Below are positions 1 through 6,538 of a stretch of 18,523 nucleotides of DNA, piece by piece. The stretch is from assembly GCA_016199325.1 (NCBI GenBank), contig JACQGW010000058.1, positions 1 through 18,523 of the forward strand, in the 5' to 3' direction. This DNA comes from Chloroflexota bacterium. Lineage in GTDB: Bacteria > Chloroflexota > Dehalococcoidia > JACQGW01. The position numbers were made by a program, and so were the translations under genes. The notes under the pieces are model-generated. The model was not told where the DNA came from and ran no database searches. It was given only the letters and a program-made list of their open reading frames with translations. The stretch's first letter is position 1, and the number at the start of each line of letters is the position of its first letter.

Positions 1-21
1 GGAATACCTGGCTGAATAGTC

Positions 22-88
22 AACCTTCATCAGCGGCAACTACGAGCCGGGACGCGCTCCCGGCTCGTAGTTGCCGCTGATGTAGGTT
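22..88. repeat. Long hairpin (25-bp perfect stem)
   Basis: Positions 28-52 are the exact reverse complement of 58-82, with a 5-nt loop (CGCGC). After one T/T mismatch (27/83) the stem continues for five more pairs (22-26 with 84-88). No T-tract follows, so this is more likely a dispersed palindromic repeat than an intrinsic terminator, although it could protect the 3' end of a transcript entering from the left. Confidence 0.85.
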
Positions 89-125
89 TCCGAATAGATC
101 TGGTAGATGGTGCAATAAACCGTTG

Positions 126-166
126 GGGCGTGATTGATCACGCCCTGGGCGCAATGAATTGCGCCC
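126..166. repeat. Two adjacent 9-bp palindromes
   Basis: GGGCGTGAT (126-134) pairs with ATCACGCCC (137-145). One base later GGGCGCAAT (147-155) pairs with ATTGCGCCC (158-166). Both hairpins have 2-nt centres and share the GGGCG...CGCCC outline, so they look like two variants of one small palindromic unit. From memory, similar units are scattered through Chloroflexota genomes, but this was not checked. Confidence 0.75.
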
Positions 167-356
167 CTACGGAGGGCATCGGGCATCCCAAATACCGGAT
201 CAATTCGTAAATCTCCATCAGCGCCCGGCCCCCGGGCTACCGGAGGATTCCGACCGACTTCCCAACAGCGGCCTGGACAAGGGTCGCCGGCGGCCCAGGG
301 CAGGCACTACCAACGCCGTTGTGGCAGATGTCCCCTGGAATGTGCCATCGCCAAGC
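167..356. other. Non-coding stretch with no recognised gene
   Basis: Open frames cross this stretch on both strands, but none has a recognisable protein family, a convincing ribosome-binding site or a start that makes sense. The forward frame leading into the acyl-CoA dehydrogenase is open here too, but family alignment and the ribosome-binding site place that start at 475. I see nothing functional between the palindromes and the tandem repeat at 357. Confidence 0.5.
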
Positions 357-386
357 TACGAGTTCCCACGAGTTCCTACGAGTTCT
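357..386 (+). repeat. Three 10-bp tandem repeats upstream of promoter
   Basis: TACGAGTTCC (357-366), CACGAGTTCC (367-376) and TACGAGTTCT (377-386) stand directly side by side, ending 7 nt before the -35 hexamer of the putative acyl-CoA dehydrogenase promoter. A 10-bp period puts every copy on nearly the same helix face, which suits an activator-binding site, but this role is inferred from position only. Confidence 0.6.
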
Positions 387-393
387 CCGGGAG

Positions 394-422
394 TTGAAGC
401 TCCAGCGTGATGGGAGTATCAT
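394..422 (+). promoter_or_regulatory. Candidate sigma-70 promoter for acyl-CoA dehydrogenase
   Basis: TTGAAG (394-399) and TATCAT (417-422) are separated by exactly 17 nt. Transcription would begin near 429, giving a leader of about 45 nt before the GTG at 475. It is the only good match seen in the 5' region, and the tandem repeat just upstream fits a regulated promoter. Confidence 0.5.
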
Positions 423-474
423 AGCGCCGTGTCGGACTGGGACGCTCGGCGCTCGCTGCGCTCTTGGAGGCAAC

Positions 475-1635
475 GTGGACTTTCGACTCACATCGGCACA
501 ACAGGCGATCCGTGAACAGGTCCGCGCCATCTGCCATCGCTACGGCGACGAGTACTGGCGCAAGCTGGACGAGGCGCGTGCGTACCCCGAGGCGTTTGTC
601 CAGGAGCTGACACGCGCCGGCTGGCTCGCCGCGCTCATCCCGGAGGAGTACGACGGCGCCGGGCTGGGCATCCTCGAAGGCTCGCTCATCCTCGAAGAGA
701 TCAACCGGTCGGGCGGCAACAGCGCCGCCTGCCATGCCCAGATGTACATCATGGGGACGCTCCTCCGCCACGGCAACGCGTGGCAGAAGCGCACCTATCT
801 GCCGAAGATCGCCCGCGGCGAGCTGCGCCTCCAGGCGTTCGGCGTCACCGAGCCCAACGCCGGCTCGGAAACAACCCGGATCAGCACCTTCGCCGAGCGC
901 CGCGGCGACCGCTATGTCGTCAACGGCCAGAAGATCTTCATCTCCCGGGTCCAGCACTCCGACCTGATGCTCCTGCTGGCTCGCACGACGCGCTACGATG
1001 ACGTCGCCGACAAGACCCAGGGCATCTCGGTCTTTCTCGTGGACCTGCGCACCGCCGGCAAGAGTATCGAGGTCCGGCCGCTGGAGACGATGATCAACCA
1101 CGAGACCAACCAGCTCTTCATCAGCGATCTGGAGGTCCCGGCCGACCACCTGATCGGCGAGGAGGGGAGAGGCTTCCGGTACATCATCGACGGCTGGAAC
1201 GCCGAGCGCATCCTGATCGCCGCCGAGTGCATCGGCGATGGCCGCTGGTTCGTCGAACGGGCCAGCCGCTACGCCGGGGAGCGCGTCGTCTTCGGCCGGC
1301 CCATCGGCCAGAACCAGGGGGTCCAGTTTCCCATCGCCGCCGCCTACGCGAGAGTCGAAGCGGCCGATCTGATGCGCTTCAAGGCCGCGACGCTCTTCGA
1401 CCGCGGCGAGCGGTGCGGTGCCGAGGCGAATCTGGCGAAGTACCTCGCCAGCGAGGCCGCCTGGGAGGCCGCCAACGTCGCGATGAACGTCCACGGCGGC
1501 TACGGCCTCGCCAGTGAGTACGCCATCGAGCGGAAGTTCCGTGAGACCCGGCTCTTTCTCGTCGCGCCGATCAACAACAACCTTGTGCTCGCCTTTCTCG
1601 GCCAGCACGTGCTCGGGATGCCGAAATCGTATTAG
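475..1635 (+). CDS. Acyl-CoA dehydrogenase family protein
   Basis: Flavoenzyme family that oxidises acyl-CoA thioesters at the alpha-beta bond, passing electrons to ETF; cytoplasmic. The 386-residue length is normal. The GTG start is preceded by TTGGAGG (464-470) and gives the expected N-terminus (DFRLTSAQQAIREQVR); the frame is open further upstream but that part is not family-like. Visible motifs are the FAD/substrate loop GVTEPNAGSET, the middle beta domain, and the C-terminal helical segment GRPIGQNQGVQFPIA plus HGGYGLASEYAIERKFRE. The usual late catalytic glutamate (the E of the I-Y-E-G-T type motif) is not seen: the sequence there is LFLVAPINNN (around residues 361-369). A glutamate at residue 244 (NAERILIAAE) lies where isovaleryl-CoA dehydrogenase has its catalytic base. 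Substrate unknown. The CaiB-type transferase downstream suggests a CoA-thioester pathway. Confidence 0.92.
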   Translation: MDFRLTSAQQAIREQVRAICHRYGDEYWRKLDEARAYPEAFVQELTRAGWLAALIPEEYDGAGLGILEGSLILEEINRSGGNSAACHAQMYIMGTLLRHGNAWQKRTYLPKIARGELRLQAFGVTEPNAGSETTRISTFAERRGDRYVVNGQKIFISRVQHSDLMLLLARTTRYDDVADKTQGISVFLVDLRTAGKSIEVRPLETMINHETNQLFISDLEVPADHLIGEEGRGFRYIIDGWNAERILIAAECIGDGRWFVERASRYAGERVVFGRPIGQNQGVQFPIAAAYARVEAADLMRFKAATLFDRGERCGAEANLAKYLASEAAWEAANVAMNVHGGYGLASEYAIERKFRETRLFLVAPINNNLVLAFLGQHVLGMPKSY

Positions 1636-1787
1636 CGGTCAGCAGTCAGCGGTCAGCAGTCAGCAGTCGGCAGTCGGCAGTCAGCAGTCGGCGATGAGGG
1701 GCCGACCCGATGGCTGAAAGCTGATTGCTGAACGCTGACTGCTGACCGCTGATTGCTGAACGCTGACTGCTGAAAGCTGAGAGCTAA
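1635..1787. repeat. Heptad-repeat element with inverted halves
   Basis: The left half (about 1635-1697) is a run of 7-nt units of the form TCAGCNN (TCAGCAG, TCAGCGG, TCGGCAG and so on). The right half (1711-1787) is ten to eleven units of the reverse complement NNGCTGA (AAGCTGA, TTGCTGA, ACGCTGA, CTGCTGA). The halves can fold into a long hairpin whose top is about 1698-1710. It starts at the stop codon of the acyl-CoA dehydrogenase and its last unit runs into the start codon of the CoA-transferase. It recalls the heptanucleotide STRR repeats of cyanobacteria. Confidence 0.85.
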
Positions 1788-2983
1788 TGGACGAGGGTTA
1801 TCCCCTCCAGGGGATTCGGGTTATCGCCTTCGAGCAGGCGGTGGCGGCGCCACTCTGCACCCGGCACCTGGCCGATCTGGGCGCGACGGTCGTCAAGATC
1901 GAGCGGCCCGGCGCGGGCGATTTTGCGCGCCACTACGATGGGGCCGTGAAAGGCCAGAGCGCCTACTTCGTCTGGCTGAATCGCGGCAAGCAGAGCCTGA
2001 CGCTGGACGCGAAGTCGCCCGCCGGCCAGACCATCCTTCACCGGCTGCTAGCGCGCGCCGACGTCTTCGTCCAGAACGCCGGGCCGGGCGTCGCCGAGCG
2101 GCTCGGCCTCGACGCCCCGACGCTGCTGGATCGCTATCCATCCCTCGTCTACTGCTCGATCTCGGGCTACGGGAACGCCGGACCGGAGCGCACGAAGAAG
2201 GCGTACGACCTGCTTCTTCAAGGTGAGGCGGGCATCGTCGCCATGACCGGCACGCCTGAGGCGCCGGCCAAGGTCGGAATCTCGATCGTCGACGCCGGTG
2301 CCGGGGTCTACGCGTTCTCGGGCATCCTGGCCGCGCTCTACCAGCGGCTGGCCGACGGTGCGGGCGGTCGAGGCCGGCACGTCGAAGTCTCGCTGCTCGA
2401 CGCGATGGCGGAATGGATGATGCCGCCGATGTACCACTGGATGTACCGGGGGAAGCGTCTGGCGCGTGCGGGCATGCGGCACAACATGATCGTGCCGTAC
2501 GGACCGTACCGGGCAGGGGACGGCCGGTACGTCAATCTGGCCGTCCAGAACCAGCGGGAGTGGCAGGCGTTCTGCCGGATCGTCCTCCGGCGCCCGGAGC
2601 TGGCCGCCGACGCGCGCTTTGCGACCAACGACGATCGGGTGGCGAACCGGCAGGACCTGGAGGCGCTGATCGAGGCGGTCTTCGCGACGGCAACCGCCGA
2701 CGAGCTCATCTCCCGACTGGAGCAGGCCGACGTGCCCTGGGGCCGGCTGAACGAGGTGGACGACGTCGTCGGCCATCCCCAGCTCGCCGCGCGCGACCGC
2801 TGGCACGAGGTCGACTCGCCGGCCGGCCGGGTTCGGGCACTGGCGCATCCCATGAACCTTTCCGCCATGCCCCAGCGTATGGACCCGGTGCCGGCGGTCG
2901 GCCAGCACACCGATCAGATCCTGCAGGAGCTGGGCTACACGCCGGCCGAGATCGCCGAGCTGCGGGTGAGTGGGGTTGTCTAG
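1787..2983 (+). CDS. CaiB/BaiF family CoA-transferase (class III)
   Basis: Class III CoA-transferases move CoA between carboxylic acids through an aspartyl-CoA thioester; cytoplasmic, often dimeric interlocked rings. The 398-residue length is typical. Recognisable regions are the N-terminal LQGIRVIAFEQAVAAP and HLADLGATVVKIERPGAGD, the LNRGKQSLTLDAKSPAG stretch, YCSISGYGNAGPE, and the catalytic aspartate D169 in VGISIVDAGAG, the same number as in formyl-CoA transferase and CaiB. The C-terminal part includes PWGRLNEVDDVVGHPQLAARD. An in-frame TGA at 1778-1780 makes ATG 1787 the first possible start. No good Shine-Dalgarno precedes it because the whole 5' leader is heptad repeat. Substrate cannot be assigned. 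The acyl-CoA dehydrogenase upstream makes a shared CoA-ester pathway likely. Confidence 0.93.
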   Translation: MDEGYPLQGIRVIAFEQAVAAPLCTRHLADLGATVVKIERPGAGDFARHYDGAVKGQSAYFVWLNRGKQSLTLDAKSPAGQTILHRLLARADVFVQNAGPGVAERLGLDAPTLLDRYPSLVYCSISGYGNAGPERTKKAYDLLLQGEAGIVAMTGTPEAPAKVGISIVDAGAGVYAFSGILAALYQRLADGAGGRGRHVEVSLLDAMAEWMMPPMYHWMYRGKRLARAGMRHNMIVPYGPYRAGDGRYVNLAVQNQREWQAFCRIVLRRPELAADARFATNDDRVANRQDLEALIEAVFATATADELISRLEQADVPWGRLNEVDDVVGHPQLAARDRWHEVDSPAGRVRALAHPMNLSAMPQRMDPVPAVGQHTDQILQELGYTPAEIAELRVSGVV

Positions 2984-3003
2984 AGCAGCGTGCAGGAAGG
3001 CTG

Positions 3004-3028
3004 AACCGCCAAGACGCCAAGAGCGCCA
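3004..3028 (+). repeat. Dispersed 25-bp repeat, copy 1
   Basis: AACCGCCAAGACGCCAAGA followed by GCGCCA matches, with one difference, the reverse complement of 9044-9068. The unit itself contains short CGCCAAGA repeats. Both copies lie next to long palindromes in intergenic DNA. Confidence 0.7.
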
Positions 3029-3058
3029 AGCAATACGCGATGCAGACGCCTCCCCGTC

Positions 3059-3141
3059 CGTCATGCTGAGCCGCAGCGAAGCATCTCCCCGTTTCGAATG
3101 GGCAGCGCCCGGGAGATGCTTCGCTGCGGCTCAGCATGACG
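3059..3141. repeat. Long hairpin (31-bp perfect stem)
   Basis: Positions 3059-3089 are the exact reverse complement of 3111-3141, with a 21-nt loop. The arm core is GTCATGCTGAGCCGCAGCGA. It fills the gap between the CoA-transferase and the TPP enzyme genes. From memory, repeats of this GTCATGCTGAG type are common interspersed elements in several bacterial phyla. No T-run follows, so it is not a classical terminator. Confidence 0.85.
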
Positions 3142-3208
3142 ATGTGGGGGCGAGCCAGTCGGCAACAGACCTGTCGGATGCGCCACCAACCTGGGGTGAG
3201 GAGTTGCA

Positions 3209-3724
3209 ATGGAACTGGATTGGTCCGACATCGCCTTCGACGAGCTGAAGGCGCAGCAGGTCCGGCTGATCGCCTACGTGCCGGACAAGATTCTCTCGCA
3301 TCTGATCGAGCGCCTGGAGGCGGATCCCTTCTTTCGCGTCGTCCCGGTGACACGGGAGGAAGAAGGGGTCGGCGTCGTCGTCGGCGGTTACCTGGGCGGT
3401 GTCCGGGGCGCGCTGCTCTGCCAGAACAGCGGGATCGGCAACAGCCTGGGCGCGCTGGCGTCCGTGGTCGTCCCGTATCAGATCCCGATGCTCCTGGTCA
3501 TCAGCCATCGGGGAGACCTCGGCGACTTCAACGGCACGCAGATCCCGATGGGACGTGCCCTGCGGCCGGTCCTGGACAGCGTCGGCCTGTGCCACTTTAC
3601 GCCGTACCGTCTGGAGGAAGTCCGCCCGACGATCCAGGGCGCCATCGGGATGGCTTTCGCCGGCCATCAGCCGGTGGCCGTCATCATCCCCACGCTGCTC
3701 AGCGGAGGCAAGACCCATGGATAG
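3209..3724 (+). CDS. TPP-dependent decarboxylase, alpha (PYR) subunit; ComD-like
   Basis: Resembles the alpha subunit of sulfopyruvate decarboxylase (ComD) and the PYR half of phosphonopyruvate decarboxylase; these enzymes decarboxylate a 3-substituted pyruvate to the aldehyde using thiamine pyrophosphate. Its 171 residues match the separate archaeal ComD subunit in size. The TPP-activating glutamate is in TREEEGVGVVVGGYLGG (about E51), followed by LLCQNSGIGNSLGALASV and the LLVISHRGDLGDFNGTQIPMG loop typical of this subfamily. ATG 3209 follows GGTGAGGAG by 6 nt. The stop overlaps the start of the next gene, so the two subunits are translationally coupled. The real substrate (sulfopyruvate, phosphonopyruvate or another 2-oxo acid) cannot be told from the sequence. 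Confidence 0.85.
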   Translation: MELDWSDIAFDELKAQQVRLIAYVPDKILSHLIERLEADPFFRVVPVTREEEGVGVVVGGYLGGVRGALLCQNSGIGNSLGALASVVVPYQIPMLLVISHRGDLGDFNGTQIPMGRALRPVLDSVGLCHFTPYRLEEVRPTIQGAIGMAFAGHQPVAVIIPTLLSGGKTHG

Positions 3725-4292
3725 AGCGACCGGCACCCGCATCATCCTCCGCCACGTGACCGACGAGCCGATCGTCGCCAGCCTCGGCAACCCGGCGTAT
3801 GACCTCTACCTGGCGGGCGACCGGCCGGAGAACTTCTACATCTGGGGCGGGATGGGGCTGGCGCCCTCGATAGGACTCGGGCTGGCGCTGGTCCAGACGA
3901 ATCGGAAAGTGATCGTCCTCGACGGGGACGGCAGTCTCCTGATGAACCTGGGCGCGCTCTGCACCGAGGCGATGCAGGCGCCGGCGAACCTCATCCACGT
4001 CGTCTGGGACAACGGGATGAACCAGTTGACCGGCGAGCAGCCGACGGCGACCGCTCGGACCACCGACCTGGCGGCAATGGCGCGCGGAGCGGGCATTCCC
4101 CGCGCCGTCACCGTGAAGGATGAAGCCGCCTTTGAAGAGGCCTTCGTCGCCGCGCTCAACTCGACAGGGCCAACGGTGATTGTCGCGAAGGTCGAGCCGG
4201 GCAGCTCAGCCGGCCGCCCGCCCATGGACCCGACCTGGATCAAGCACCGCTTCATGACTGCGCTCGGGTGGAAGGTGGACGGACGGCGATAG
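3717..4292 (+). CDS. TPP-dependent decarboxylase, beta (PP) subunit; ComE-like
   Basis: Partner of the preceding gene, carrying the pyrophosphate-binding domain of a sulfopyruvate/phosphonopyruvate decarboxylase-type enzyme. The 191 residues match the size of ComE. The TPP/Mg signature is complete: GDG at residues 70-72 within VIVLDGDGSLLMNLG and the closing N99 in HVVWDNGMNQLTG. It begins with the family's IVASLGNPAYDLY and the GGMGLAPSIGLGLAL helix. ATG 3717 was chosen because it overlaps the alpha stop by 8 nt and has GGAGG at 3704-3708; the frame is open upstream but that part is antisense-like noise in the alpha gene. The heterodimer presumably forms two active sites at the subunit interface. 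The 55-nt gap to the convergent LVIVD gene shows no convincing terminator. Confidence 0.87.
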   Translation: MDRATGTRIILRHVTDEPIVASLGNPAYDLYLAGDRPENFYIWGGMGLAPSIGLGLALVQTNRKVIVLDGDGSLLMNLGALCTEAMQAPANLIHVVWDNGMNQLTGEQPTATARTTDLAAMARGAGIPRAVTVKDEAAFEEAFVAALNSTGPTVIVAKVEPGSSAGRPPMDPTWIKHRFMTALGWKVDGRR

Positions 4293-4347
4293 GAGCAACA
4301 TCGAAAACCGCCACGGTGCCGGGACCGCCTGCCCAGGGCATGCAGGG

Positions 4348-6387
4348 CTACCGGCGAATGAACGGCAGATAGATCTGGTACGTCGGACATCCTGGCTGGA
4401 ACGTCGGCGCCGCCACCGGAGTCGCCGTTGCCGTTGGCGTGGGCGTCGCCTCGCCGTCGGGTCCGGTGAACCGCAGGATCCAGAGGCCACTGTCATTGGC
4501 GAGATAGATGGAGCTGCCGGCGACCGCAACGCTGCGGGCGTCTCCCGGCGCCAGATAGGAGCCGATCAGCCTCGGATGCGCGGGATCGGCCACGTCAAGG
4601 ACGCGGAGACCTCCCAGAGCAGCGGCAAGATAGGCGTAGTGGCCGGAGACGGCAACTCCCCTCATGCTGCCAGGCCACTCGTTGTAGCGGGCGAGGTAGA
4701 CCGGTCGGGCCGGGTCGGCAACATTCAGGATCCGCAGGCCACCGAAGTGGTCGACAACGTACGCATAGGTGCCGGCCAGAACAGGCTGCTCGGGCCAGTC
4801 GAACACCGCACAGTATCCGACTTCGACGGGTCTTGCCGGGTTTGACACGTCGAAAACGCGGAGCCTTCGTGCCGGATTCGCGACGAAAGCGTACGTGCCG
4901 GTTACTGCAATCCCGACACTCCAGCCGGAGATAGCCGACGAGCCGATCTCGACGGGCCTCGCCGGATCGCCGAGGTCGATGATCCGCAGGCCGGACTCAC
5001 CGGCAGCGACGTAGGCCGTGGTTCCAGCCAGGGCAAGCGCCCACGCGCGCCCGTGCTCGGCGCCCACGAGCGTCGGACTGATCGGATTCGAGACGTCGAC
5101 GATCTGGAGGCTGCCGGCGTCGGCCAGGTAGGCGAGGGTGCCGCTTACGACCACCCCCCGGGCGGTTCCAGGGGTGTCGAAGAAGCCGACCACGCTCGGC
5201 CGTGAGGGGTCGGCGACGTCGACGACGCCCATGCCTCCCTGACCATTGGCGACGTAGGCGTAGTTGCCGGCCACCGCAATGTCGCGCGCTTCGGCGAGCG
5301 TCGTGTACAGACTTGCCAGGGTCGGCTTTGTCGGGTCTGACACGTCGACGACGATTAGACTGCCCGGCATCCCGCTCGCAGACTGTACGCCGCTGAGAAA
5401 GACGGAAGAGCCCTCGACCGCAACAGAGTGGACCGGCTGCGGGGTGACGTAGGCGCCCACGACGACCGGCCTGGCGACGTCGGACACGTCGATCACGTGC
5501 AGGCCGTCTCGGCCGGAGACGACGTAGGCGTACGTCCCAGAAACGACGACCGATTCGGCAAGCGACGGTGTGCCGGTGAAGCCGACCTGGACCGGCTTCG
5601 CAGGGTTCGAGACGTCGACAATGCCCAGGCCGCCGCCGACCATCACGCCGTCCGTCCGCGAGATGGGGAACTCTGCCACATAAACGAGGCTGCCGGCAAC
5701 CGCGACACCTTTGGCGTACCCCTGGGTGGGAGAGGTGCTCAGCCGCTGCAGAGAGACCGGTGTGGACAGGCTGTAGATGCTGAGCCCGTACGAGTCGCCG
5801 GCATAGAGGTACTGGTCGACTGCCGCCATTGCCGAGATGTGTCCCGACATCGCCGAGAAGCCGGCAGTGGTCGGACGGGTCGGATTCGAGACGTCGACGA
5901 CGTGCAGCGTGCGGTTCCAATCGAGAAGGTAGGTGTGGTTGCCGGCCAGGGCGATGTTGGCGATCCCGAGCGGAACCTCGCAAGCACCGACCTCCAGCGG
6001 TGCGCTCGGGTTGGCGACGTCGACGATGTGCAGGGTATTGCCGACCGGTACGTAGGCGTATCTTCCGCCGACGACAACCCTCGCCACCTTGCCGGGGAAT
6101 ACCGAGCTCTGGCCGACGACCGTCGGCCGGGCGGGATTGGCTACGTCGAAGACGACCAGTCGGGGGCCTGCGCCGACGTAGGCATACTGGCCTTGCACAT
6201 CTACGGCGGAGACCGCGCCCGCGGTCTGGCCGACGAGCTCGACGTTGAACGTAGGCACTGGCGTGGGCGGCGGGGCCACCGTCGGGGGCGGCCGATAGTC
6301 CCGGTGCGTGCAGGGCGCCATCGACGCCTGGGGGTTCTCCGCCGCAATGGGTGCTACGCCAAGCGCCAGGAGGATTCCCAGCACCAT
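4348..6387 (-). CDS. Secreted LVIVD-repeat beta-propeller protein (about 14 blades)
   Basis: Probable extracellular or surface protein made almost entirely of LVIVD-type repeats of about 42-46 residues, each with the pattern AVAGTYAYV...GLRVFDVSNPARPVEVG. Thirteen clear DV(S/A)(N/D)P-type units can be counted, plus a degenerate last one (GLWILRFTGPDG), which suggests two seven-bladed propellers in tandem. The N-terminus is a signal peptide (VLGILLALGVAPIAA), then a Pro/Thr linker (PPPTVAPPPTPVP). The C-terminus is a second Pro/Thr linker (TPTPTATATP) and a short tail ending IYLPFIRR. The ATG at 6387 has no near ribosome-binding site. AAAGGAGG at 6413-6420 sits 4 nt before an in-frame CTG (6406-6408) that would add NTRLFV and give the signal peptide a basic n-region, so the true start may be CTG 6408. 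Divergent from the next gene, which has the same fold. Ligand unknown. Confidence 0.88.
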   Translation of the reverse strand: MVLGILLALGVAPIAAENPQASMAPCTHRDYRPPPTVAPPPTPVPTFNVELVGQTAGAVSAVDVQGQYAYVGAGPRLVVFDVANPARPTVVGQSSVFPGKVARVVVGGRYAYVPVGNTLHIVDVANPSAPLEVGACEVPLGIANIALAGNHTYLLDWNRTLHVVDVSNPTRPTTAGFSAMSGHISAMAAVDQYLYAGDSYGLSIYSLSTPVSLQRLSTSPTQGYAKGVAVAGSLVYVAEFPISRTDGVMVGGGLGIVDVSNPAKPVQVGFTGTPSLAESVVVSGTYAYVVSGRDGLHVIDVSDVARPVVVGAYVTPQPVHSVAVEGSSVFLSGVQSASGMPGSLIVVDVSDPTKPTLASLYTTLAEARDIAVAGNYAYVANGQGGMGVVDVADPSRPSVVGFFDTPGTARGVVVSGTLAYLADAGSLQIVDVSNPISPTLVGAEHGRAWALALAGTTAYVAAGESGLRIIDLGDPARPVEIGSSAISGWSVGIAVTGTYAFVANPARRLRVFDVSNPARPVEVGYCAVFDWPEQPVLAGTYAYVVDHFGGLRILNVADPARPVYLARYNEWPGSMRGVAVSGHYAYLAAALGGLRVLDVADPAHPRLIGSYLAPGDARSVAVAGSSIYLANDSGLWILRFTGPDGEATPTPTATATPVAAPTFQPGCPTYQIYLPFIRR

Positions 6388-6538
6388 GACGAACAGTCGT
6401 GTGTTCAGGAGACCTCCTTTACGCCGGTGTGCAAGGGCGATATGCTACCGGCAGGCACAGCCGGCAGCCGCTCCCCGTCCAGCATAGTCCAACTGTGCCA
6501 CTGCCGCCAACGTTCGTCAAGCAACTGGGAGGTGAGCC
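6388..6538. promoter_or_regulatory. Divergent intergenic region between two LVIVD genes
   Basis: This gap must carry the promoters of both propeller genes and contains ribosome-binding sites on both strands (GGGAGGTGA at 6527-6535 for the rightward gene, AAAGGAGG at 6413-6420 for the leftward one). The best rightward promoter is weak: TTTACG (6418-6423), 17 nt, TATGCT (6441-6446). I found no good leftward promoter. Confidence 0.35.

Noticed and set aside
376..1608. Long minus-strand open frame (about 410 codons) opposite the acyl-CoA dehydrogenase
   Set aside because: It mirrors a well-conserved gene, has no recognisable family and is explained by high GC at third codon positions.
1635..1787. 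CRISPR array
   Set aside because: The repeats are 7 nt, contiguous and without unique spacers, and the two halves are inverted. No cas genes are present.
2048..3064. Minus-strand open frame opposite the CoA-transferase
   Set aside because: No family resemblance, and it runs through the dispersed repeat. The plus strand holds an unmistakable CaiB/BaiF protein with D169.
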